Below the pieces are notes generated by a model that was given only the letters and a program-made list of their open reading frames with translations, had not been told where the DNA came from and searched no databases. A stretch of DNA of 12,391 nucleotides, taken from Caldifarciminota bacterium. GTDB lineage: Bacteria; Hydrothermota; UBA3072; B12-G15. The DNA is taken from the NCBI GenBank assembly GCA_021163525.1, contig JAGGTX010000136.1:1-12391 (forward strand), given 5' to 3'. This document shows, piece by piece, positions 6,934-12,391 of the stretch (positions are counted from its first letter, which is position 1; every line of letters begins with the position of its first letter). The position numbers and the translations under genes are program-made.

Positions 6934-8846
6934 AGAGGTTTCTGTTTGTTATACCCTTAATTACATTTGTTCTCCTTCTTCTATTCCCTCTTCCTTTTAA
7001 ACTTCCTTATGTCTCACTTCTGCTTGAAGGGATATTCATCTTTCTCTTCTGGAAGTTTAGAAAGCCTGATTTTGTCACATCGCTTCTTATCACATCAACC
7101 ATCATAGAGATAGGTGGTGGGATACACTCCTTTGTTTATTTCTTATATATACCCTTTGCAGTTGTGAGTATTTACACAGGGGATTTTAACCCGATACCCG
7201 GGTTCGTTCCACTTATCCATTTATTCAGAGGACCTTCCTTACTTCCTGTAATAATACTTTACGGGTCTATTGTGCCATTTTATCTTCTGTTCACGACAAG
7301 GGAGATGAGGAGGAAGAAACTTGAAGAGTATGTTAAGGCGTTGAAGCAGACACCCATGAGTGCAACAGACCTTGAGAAATCAACAATCCAGAAGACCATT
7401 GAGACAGGGGATGCTGGAATACCGATGAAACTCTATGACAGGTATTCGCAGGCAATCAGGGAATTGCTCTGGAACCTTCATAATACAGTGAAACCCTACA
7501 GTACCGTTTTATTTTTAAGAAACAAAGAAGACGGGCTCTTCTATCTCAAATTTGGAAAATCAGAAGGAAGGGTTGTTCCTGACAGTGTGATAGAACAGGG
7601 TCCACTGCTCTATTTTATGAAGGGGACCGAACCATTATCAATTGATGCATATTCTGGTGGGAGCAGGAAACTCTCGTACTATGACACTGATGTTCCAATA
7701 AAATCACTGATTGCCTTCCCTGTAATTGTGGAGGATATTGTTGAAGGAATATTATGCCTGGATTCACTGGATGGAAGTTATTTTGATTTTGCGAAAAAGA
7801 CAATTGCCAGGAGTGTCGCAATGGAACTGGAGATAATGATTTCACTTTACAGATTCACACAGGCCTCAATGATTGAGGCATTCCACTTCAGTATAATCAA
7901 TAGACTTACAGGAGAGATTGCGTCAAAACTTGAAAGGGAGGAGATGTTTCAGAGTATTTTTGATGCACTTGGAGAGGCATACAGTGATGCCTATCCCATA
8001 ATCCTTTTAAGAACATCGGGGAACTTCCTTGTGATTGAGGGAGACGGAAGGCGATATTTGAAGGATATATCCGAAAGCATCATCCAGGGTGCTATTAAGA
8101 ACAATATTATTTTGATAAAAAACAATCTCAGGGCTGAGATGAAGCGACCTTTAATAGCAAAGGATGAGAGGGATTTTGGTGCAGTCTCAATACTCTTTGC
8201 ACCATTCAGGGGTCATGTTGATGGTGGAATCCTTCTCATTTCAGATAAGAGGAACAGGTTCAATGAGAAGGACAGCAGGGTGGTCTCACTTATTGCTGAT
8301 GTTACTGACACTGCCCTTGAAAAGGCTGCACTGTATGAAAAGGAGAAAATGAGGGCGGTGATGGATGGACTCACTGGTGTTTATAACCACAGGTTTTTCC
8401 AGGAATTTCTACAGAAGGAGATGGAGAAGGCAGAGAGGGAAGGTGAGGTGTTCTCCCTTCTCATGATTGATATAGACCACTTCAAAAAATTCAATGATAG
8501 GTATGGCCACCAGACTGGAGACCTTGTGCTGAAAGAGGTTGCAATGGTGATAAGGGATAGTTTGAGGGCATCTGACATTGTTGCAAGGTATGGTGGGGAG
8601 GAGTTTGCTGTGGTTCTTCCAGGTGTTGATAGGGATGATGCAATGATTGTTGCAGAAAAGATAAGAAAAACAATAGAAAAACACAACATTGTTCAGGAGT
8701 ATGGGAAAGAGGTATTGCATGTTACAGTGAGTATTGGGGTTGCAACACTCACATTTGGTATGACAAGAGACCAGTTGATTTCAGAAGCAGACAGGGCACT
8801 TTACAGGGCAAAAGGTGAGGGAAGAAACAGGATTGCCACCATATAA
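6930..8846 (+). CDS. Membrane-anchored diguanylate cyclase (N-terminal TM region, two GAF-like domains, GGDEF)
   Basis: The 638-residue product opens with about 130 hydrophobic residues forming four or five membrane segments, followed by a basic, charged linker (REMRRKKLEEYVKAL). Two GAF-like sensory domains follow: about 165-310 (closing with LIAFPVIVEDIVEGILCLDS) and about 320-465 (with ILFAPFRGHVDGGILLISDK). The last 165 or so residues are a GGDEF domain with DGLTGVYNHRFF, metal-binding IDIDHFKKFND and active-site GGEEF at 555-559, so it should make cyclic di-GMP from two GTP. RASD lies exactly five residues before GGEEF and matches the RxxD inhibitory site, implying product feedback. The GAF ligand is unknown. 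It is the last gene of the sirtuin operon. An alternative start is GTG 6924, adding two residues. Confidence 0.9.
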   Translation: MKRFLFVIPLITFVLLLLFPLPFKLPYVSLLLEGIFIFLFWKFRKPDFVTSLLITSTIIEIGGGIHSFVYFLYIPFAVVSIYTGDFNPIPGFVPLIHLFRGPSLLPVIILYGSIVPFYLLFTTREMRRKKLEEYVKALKQTPMSATDLEKSTIQKTIETGDAGIPMKLYDRYSQAIRELLWNLHNTVKPYSTVLFLRNKEDGLFYLKFGKSEGRVVPDSVIEQGPLLYFMKGTEPLSIDAYSGGSRKLSYYDTDVPIKSLIAFPVIVEDIVEGILCLDSLDGSYFDFAKKTIARSVAMELEIMISLYRFTQASMIEAFHFSIINRLTGEIASKLEREEMFQSIFDALGEAYSDAYPIILLRTSGNFLVIEGDGRRYLKDISESIIQGAIKNNIILIKNNLRAEMKRPLIAKDERDFGAVSILFAPFRGHVDGGILLISDKRNRFNEKDSRVVSLIADVTDTALEKAALYEKEKMRAVMDGLTGVYNHRFFQEFLQKEMEKAEREGEVFSLLMIDIDHFKKFNDRYGHQTGDLVLKEVAMVIRDSLRASDIVARYGGEEFAVVLPGVDRDDAMIVAEKIRKTIEKHNIVQEYGKEVLHVTVSIGVATLTFGMTRDQLISEADRALYRAKGEGRNRIATI

Positions 8847-8863
8847 AGGTGCCGGGCGTTCAT

Positions 8864-8879
8864 AGACCATGGGTCTTTT
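8864..8879 (+). terminator. Weak candidate terminator after the GGDEF gene
   Basis: AGACC and GGTCT form a 5-bp perfect stem with a three-base loop, followed by a short run of four T. It lies 17 bases after the stop and just before the next promoter. The stem is short and the T run is interrupted by GG, so termination would be weak; it may be chance. Confidence 0.3.
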
Positions 8880-8881
8880 GG

Positions 8882-8910
8882 TTGACAAGTTCCATATTTT
8901 GCTTTAAAAT
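8882..8910 (+). promoter_or_regulatory. Near-consensus sigma-70 promoter for the glycosyltransferase operon, predicted leaderless
   Basis: TTGACA (8882-8887), a perfect -35 box, is followed after 17 bases by TAAAAT (8905-8910). Seven bases past the -10 box is 8917, the A of the glycosyltransferase ATG. The six bases between are CCTCCC, the opposite of a Shine-Dalgarno sequence. A TAA at 8905-8907, inside the -10 box and in the frame of the gene, blocks any upstream start. Confidence 0.8.
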
Positions 8911-8916
8911 CCTCCC

Positions 8917-10020
8917 ATGAAAGTGGCTCTTGTGCATGATTATCTTAATCAGTACGGAGGTGCAGAAAGGGTTCTGGAGTGTTTTCTGGATATCTTTCCT
9001 GATGCGGATGTTTATACCTTGCTCTATGACAGGAGTAAACTATCAGATAGGCTGAAAGAGATACAACCGATTATCTCATTTCTCCAGAAATTACCATTCT
9101 CAAAAAAATTCTATGAGAGATACCTTCCCTTTTATCCCATTGCAATTGAAGGGTTTAATTTGCTTGACTATGATATAGTCCTTTCTGATTCAAGTGCATG
9201 GACAAAGGGTGTTTTCACGGATGAAAGCACACTCCATATATGCTACTGCCACAGCCCCATGAGATTTGCGTATGAAAACTTTCATGACTTCACTGTTGGG
9301 GAAAACAGGAATAAACTTGAAAAAGGTATCTTGAGACTCCTCATAAACTACTTCAGGATCTGGGATTACGCAGCAGCCCAGAGGGTGGATTATTTTATAG
9401 CAATATCTCACCACATAAAAAAGAGAATTAAAAAGTACTATGGGAAGGACTCTGTTGTTATATATCCTCCAGTTGATACAGATTACTTTTATCCATCCGA
9501 GAGAAAAAAAGAGGATTACTTCCTTGTGGTTGGAAGGTTTAAAGAGTATAAGAGGTTTGATATTGCCATTGAGGCATTCAACCAACTTGGTATCCCACTA
9601 ATTGTAATTGGGGATGGGCCCTTAAAGGGGAAACTTATGAGAATGGCCAGGAAGAATATCCATTTTACAGAGAGGGTTGATGATGCAACACTTCGTGCAT
9701 ATTACCAGAATGCACAGGCACTTGTCTTTACCCCCCTTGAAGACTTTGGTATCGTTCCTCTTGAGGCTCAGGCTTGTGGGACACCTGTTATTGCATATAA
9801 TAAAGGGGGTGCAAGGGAAACTGTTATAGAAGGAAAAACCGGTATATTTTTTGAGGAGCAAACCCCTGAATCACTGATTGAAGCAGTGAGAAGATTTCAG
9901 GGTATGAAGTTCAAAATGAAAGATATGGTGTTGAATGCAAAAAGATTTAATAGGGAACGCTTCAAAAAGGAGGTGTGGGAGTTTGTGATGGAAAAATACA
10001 GGGAGTTTAAGAATGCTTGA
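8917..10020 (+). CDS. Family 4 (GT-B fold) glycosyltransferase
   Basis: The 367-residue product has the normal length of a GT4 retaining glycosyltransferase, a cytosolic or membrane-associated enzyme that moves a sugar from a nucleotide donor to a growing glycan. The N-terminal acceptor half begins [10 protein letters not shown] and GGAER, the usual GT4 opening, and contains CYCHSPMRF. The C-terminal donor half starts with [20 protein letters not shown] and IVIGDGP. It carries the E-x7-E signature as E275 and E283 (EDFGIVPLE), then [17 protein letters not shown]. It resembles lipopolysaccharide O-chain or exopolysaccharide mannosyltransferases of the WbaZ type, but donor and acceptor cannot be read from sequence. 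It is first in its operon and overlaps the J-domain gene by 8 bases. Confidence 0.92.
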   Translation: MKVALVHDYLNQYGGAERVLECFLDIFPDADVYTLLYDRSKLSDRLKEIQPIISFLQKLPFSKKFYERYLPFYPIAIEGFNLLDYDIVLSDSSAWTKGVFTDESTLHICYCHSPMRFAYENFHDFTVGENRNKLEKGILRLLINYFRIWDYAAAQRVDYFIAISHHIKKRIKKYYGKDSVVIYPPVDTDYFYPSERKKEDYFLVVGRFKEYKRFDIAIEAFNQLGIPLIVIGDGPLKGKLMRMARKNIHFTERVDDATLRAYYQNAQALVFTPLEDFGIVPLEAQACGTPVIAYNKGGARETVIEGKTGIFFEEQTPESLIEAVRRFQGMKFKMKDMVLNAKRFNRERFKKEVWEFVMEKYREFKNA

Positions 10021-10615
10021 CCCTTTCAAATTGCTGGGTGTGGACAAGGATGCCTCACCAGAAGAGATAAGAAGGGCCTATTATAAACTGGCAAAGAAGT
10101 ACCACCCAGACCATCTACCAGAAGGTATTAAGGAGACATACATTGAACATTTTCTCAGGTTGACCTGGGCATACAAATTATTGATTGATAAAAAAAAGAG
10201 AGAAGCATACCTCAGGGATGTTGCACTTGGAGAATTTGAAAACGATGCAGAAAAACAGAGGCGTGAGGCAAGGGAAAAACTCTTCAAGGAAGGACTGATC
10301 ATCATAAGAAATAACCCTGTGAGGGCTGAAAAGTATTTGAAGATGGCCTATATACTTGATAAAACAAACCCATTGTTCATGAGTTACTATGGACTTGTTC
10401 TTGTGTTCCTCAACAAGGTGAAGGACGGGATTGAACTCATGGAAAGGGCCCTGCAAAAGGACAGCAACATCATTGAACTCCATTTGAATCTCGCAGAGGG
10501 GCTTTTTTCTGCCGGAAGAATAAGAGAAGCAAAAAGATACCTGAAGAGGGCATCAAGGATTGACAGGAAAAACTCAAGATTATTAAAACTACAGGAAAAA
10601 TTGAAAAGGAGGTAA
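10013..10615 (+). CDS. J-domain protein with C-terminal TPR repeats
   Basis: The 200-residue product starts with a J domain (about 3-65), including [20 protein letters not shown] and the HPD tripeptide at 31-33, which in the family stimulates the ATPase of a DnaK/Hsp70 chaperone. It lacks the Gly/Phe-rich, zinc-finger and substrate domains of true DnaJ. From about 95 to 195 it has TPR-like helix pairs, for example [33 protein letters not shown] and [18 protein letters not shown], a protein-binding scaffold. I infer a specialised co-chaperone or adaptor recruiting DnaK to a particular client. ATG 10013 overlaps the glycosyltransferase end; GGGAG (10001-10005) lies seven bases upstream. Confidence 0.88.
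   Translation: MLDPFKLLGVDKDASPEEIRRAYYKLAKKYHPDHLPEGIKETYIEHFLRLTWAYKLLIDKKKREAYLRDVALGEFENDAEKQRREAREKLFKEGLIIIRNNPVRAEKYLKMAYILDKTNPLFMSYYGLVLVFLNKVKDGIELMERALQKDSNIIELHLNLAEGLFSAGRIREAKRYLKRASRIDRKNSRLLKLQEKLKRR
10604..10612 (+). promoter_or_regulatory. Strong Shine-Dalgarno site for the Roadblock gene
   Basis: AAAAGGAGG at 10604-10612 is one of the strongest Shine-Dalgarno sequences in the window and lies inside the last codons of the J-domain gene. It is four bases from ATG 10617 and ten from a second in-frame ATG at 10623. Neither spacing is ideal, so either start is possible. Confidence 0.65.
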
Positions 10616-10616
10616 T

Positions 10617-10994
10617 ATGGAGATGGAGGGTAATGTCTATATTACCAGGTTGAGTGAATCAACTGCAAGGGTAAAGGGATGTATTGCAGGTGGTATTGTG
10701 GGTATAGATGGTATTGCAATAGCTGAATTCAAGGGAGAGGATGAATTTGACACAACCATAGCCTCGGCTGAACTCGCATCTATCATCGCAGATTCCAGGA
10801 GAATAATTGAAGACCTTAAAGGTGGGGCATTTCAGGAATCCATAACAAGGTCCGAAGATTTAACCCTTGTATCCCGTCAGGTAAACGAGGAATTCTTTGT
10901 GTATCTTGTGTTAAAGGGTAATTTTCAGAACCTTGGTATGGCAAGGTATGAGGTGAAAAAACTGGCAGAGGAGTTTGCTGAAGCACTCTCCTGA
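10617..10994 (+). CDS. Roadblock/LC7-domain protein
   Basis: The 125-residue product matches a single Roadblock/LC7 domain (PF03259): IDGIAIAEFKGEDEFDTTIASAEL near 30-55, an amphipathic helix (SIIADSRRIIEDL), and then the strand pair DLTLVSRQV and FFVYLVLKG followed by a C-terminal helix. Bacterial members such as MglB act as dimeric regulators of a small Ras-like GTPase, commonly in polarity or motility. No such GTPase gene is in the window. The gene sits 1 base after the J-TPR gene and the ComEC frame starts within its last 20 bases, indicating cotranscription. Function is unassigned. Start could be ATG 10617 or 10623. Confidence 0.75.
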   Translation: MEMEGNVYITRLSESTARVKGCIAGGIVGIDGIAIAEFKGEDEFDTTIASAELASIIADSRRIIEDLKGGAFQESITRSEDLTLVSRQVNEEFFVYLVLKGNFQNLGMARYEVKKLAEEFAEALS

Positions 10995-12282
10995 TATTAA
11001 ATCCCCAGCCTTCTTTGTCTTCTGTTTTCTAATTCTGGGAAGTGCCCTGGGGATAATCTTCCCCTTTAAGGTATTTTTAATCACTCTGATTCCTGTTTTT
11101 ATTCTCTCCCTCTGTTTTATCATCCTGAAAAAATGGGACCTATTCATTATTTTAACCCTTGTGTTATCCTCCTTTTTCTATACAGAGAAAAGTGCAGAAT
11201 TATCCCGCAAAAATCCCGTTCACCTTTTTGGTCTAACAATAGAGAACAGGATAATAAGTTTTTCAGGGAACACATATTCAGTTAAAGGCAAAAAACTGGA
11301 GGATGGACTTATAGTGGATATTGTGGGAGATGTGTATTCATACAGGAACTTCAACTACTTAAAAATTAAGAATCTGCGGGTAATCTCAACCTTCTTCTCA
11401 CCCATTTTCAACTGGAGAAAAGGCATAATAAATTCAATCAAAACATCACTCCCTGGCGTAATTGGTGATATTGGAATAGCACTATTACTGGGTGAGAAAA
11501 GTGCAATGCCAGATTTTATAAAAGAAAGGTTCCGTTCCTGTGGAGCAGCCCATCTCCTTGCAGTGAGTGGCCTTCATACTGGCATAATCTTCCTCATTCT
11601 TACTGTGCTCCTATCAATTCTGCCCATAGAGAAAAACTTCATCCCTGTCATTGCATCAGCACTACTGATACCATATCTATTTTTAACAGGTTTCAGGGTA
11701 TCGGTTGTCAGGGCATTCATCATGTTGTTTATCTACTCACTGGGGGACCTGCTCCAGAGAAGGGCAAATCCACTGAATGTGGTTGGTGTTGCTGGATCAA
11801 TTCTGCTTCTTATCAATCCATTAACAATAAAGAGTATTTCGTTCCAGCTATCATTCCTCGCTGTAACAGGTATAATCCTCTTATTAGATGCATTCAATGA
11901 CCTTATTCCACACAAAGGGAATATTCTCCATAAATATATCCTCTATCCAGCATTCATCACAACATCAGCCCAGGTTTTTACATTCCCTGTTGTATTCTAT
12001 AATTTTGGATACATCCCCCTTTACTCTGTATTCGCCAATATAATCCTTGTTCCCCTTACGAGTTTGTTCATCTCCGGGATGATATTGATGGTCTCACTCC
12101 CCTTTTTAAGACCACTCACCTCATCAGGCGTATGGTTTATTGGGATGATTTTCAACAAAATAATGATGGCCTTCCAGCACATGCCATACTCTGTGATAAC
12201 TGGAAGGCCATCTATCTATGTTTTTCTTATTTATCCCTTACTTCTTCTCCTGCTCTTACTCAGGTTCAGGAACTCTCCCTGA
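10975..12282 (+). CDS. comEC: ComEC/Rec2-type DNA-uptake channel, short form without metallo-beta-lactamase domain
   Basis: The 435-residue, strongly hydrophobic membrane protein has two N-terminal membrane segments (about 12-70), an OB-like external domain (about 75-145, matching DUF4131) and the ComEC/Rec2 core, with HLLAVSGLHTGII (VSGLH at 197-201), GFRVSVVRAFIM and ISFQLSFLAVTGIILL. In the family ComEC carries single-stranded DNA across the inner membrane during natural transformation. The usual C-terminal metallo-beta-lactamase domain, present in full-length proteins of 700 residues or more, is absent: it ends directly after the last membrane segment. The only ordinary start codon is TTG 10975, one base after an AGAGGAG site, so the true start could be CTG 10978; the next GTG would lose two membrane segments. 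It overlaps the Roadblock gene by 20 bases. Confidence 0.85.
   Translation: MLKHSPDIKSPAFFVFCFLILGSALGIIFPFKVFLITLIPVFILSLCFIILKKWDLFIILTLVLSSFFYTEKSAELSRKNPVHLFGLTIENRIISFSGNTYSVKGKKLEDGLIVDIVGDVYSYRNFNYLKIKNLRVISTFFSPIFNWRKGIINSIKTSLPGVIGDIGIALLLGEKSAMPDFIKERFRSCGAAHLLAVSGLHTGIIFLILTVLLSILPIEKNFIPVIASALLIPYLFLTGFRVSVVRAFIMLFIYSLGDLLQRRANPLNVVGVAGSILLLINPLTIKSISFQLSFLAVTGIILLLDAFNDLIPHKGNILHKYILYPAFITTSAQVFTFPVVFYNFGYIPLYSVFANIILVPLTSLFISGMILMVSLPFLRPLTSSGVWFIGMIFNKIMMAFQHMPYSVITGRPSIYVFLIYPLLLLLLLLRFRNSP
12153..12212 (-). terminator. Inverted repeat and T-rich tract inside comEC, candidate terminator for the convergent gene
   Basis: GATGGCCTTCCAG (12165-12177) and CTGGAAGGCCATC (12200-12212) are perfect 13-bp complements, with CACA/TGTG able to add a further 4 bp inside the 22-base loop. 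Read on the minus strand, the stem is followed at once by ATTATTTTGTTG, a typical T-rich tail, and lies 54 bases past the minus-strand gene's stop. The plus strand is also T-rich beyond the stem (from about 12219), but several bases away. The repeat is in coding DNA of comEC, and a structural role in that mRNA is an alternative. Confidence 0.55.
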
Positions 12283-12391
12283 ATCTATTCTCAAGTTTTT
12301 TCAACACCTGTGGCATGGTTGTATATTCCATCTCACCAAGTGGAAGCCTGTGGGGTTCAAAGGAACCCAGCCTCCTGAAGTAATCCGCAAT
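12266..12391 (-). CDS. C-terminal end of an unidentified convergent gene (partial)
   Basis: On the minus strand a frame is open from the right edge for 41 codons and ends with TGA at 12266-12268. It reads IADYFRRLGSFEPHRLPLGE and ends with MPQVLKKLENRFRESS. The sequence has balanced, protein-like composition, with an amphipathic basic helix at its end, and its codon use resembles that of the neighbouring genes. I do not recognise the family. Its last 17 bases overlap the 3' end of comEC tail to tail. The start lies outside the window. Confidence 0.6.
   Translation of the reverse strand: MADYFRRLGSFEPHRLPLGEMEYTTMPQVLKKLENRFRESS

Noticed and set aside
9190..9585. 131-codon minus-strand frame inside the glycosyltransferase gene
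   Set aside because: It is antisense to strongly conserved GT4 sequence, and has no supported start or recognisable motif.
12132..12383. Plus-strand 83-codon frame across the comEC end
   Set aside because: It is out of frame with comEC, has no ribosome site, and its second half is better explained by the minus-strand partial gene.
1..12391. CRISPR array, defence island, insertion sequence or tRNA
   Set aside because: No regularly spaced repeats, transposase motifs, terminal repeats or tRNA cloverleaf were seen on either strand by reading.

Overview
This is a compact, AT-leaning bacterial segment in which almost every base is coding. It probably comes from an uncultured lineage with a type IX secretion (T9SS)-like system, such as WOR-3/Stahlbacteria, Cloacimonadota or another Fibrobacterota-Chlorobiota-Bacteroidota-like candidate phylum. 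That placement is an inference from three things: the C-terminal sorting-like domain on the giant first protein, a Thermotoga-type sirtuin, and strong use of AGA/AGG (Arg) and ATA (Ile) codons, which often accompanies thermophily. No rRNA, tRNA, CRISPR array, insertion sequence or phage gene is visible, and no stretch over 300 bases lacks a gene.

Region 1 (1-5645, plus strand) is the 3' part of one very large gene whose frame is open through the left edge. Its product reads as a secreted multidomain protein: a heparinase II/III-like polysaccharide-lyase region, a beta-rich propeller-like region with an internal duplication, two tandem parallel beta-helix modules each closed by an NWW motif, and a C-terminal T9SS type A-like sorting domain.

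Region 2 (5698-8846, plus strand) is a tightly coupled three-gene operon: a Sir2/CobB NAD-dependent protein deacylase, a QueT-family ECF transporter S component, and a membrane-anchored GAF-GAF-GGDEF diguanylate cyclase. The genes overlap by 7 and 4 bases. The operon starts from a near-consensus sigma-70 type promoter whose predicted start site coincides with the sirtuin ATG.

Region 3 (8882-12282, plus strand) is a second operon: a GT4 glycosyltransferase, a J-domain/TPR protein, a Roadblock/LC7 protein, and a short ComEC/Rec2-type membrane channel without the usual C-terminal metallo-beta-lactamase domain. It too starts from a near-consensus promoter placed so that the transcript should begin at the ATG.

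Region 4 (12266-12391, minus strand) is the C-terminal end of an unidentified convergent gene whose stop codon overlaps the end of comEC by 17 bases. A 13-bp perfect inverted repeat followed by a T-rich tract on the minus strand lies inside comEC and may be that gene's terminator.

The most notable signal is regulatory. Both operon-head genes appear leaderless: each has TTGAC(A/T), a 17-bp spacer, a TATAAT-like box and an ATG 5-6 bases later, has no Shine-Dalgarno sequence, and carries an in-frame stop inside the -10 box. Most internal genes carry recognisable Shine-Dalgarno sequences. I do not see a clear defence system or other obviously new multi-gene machine. The J-TPR/Roadblock pair is the least explained gene combination.
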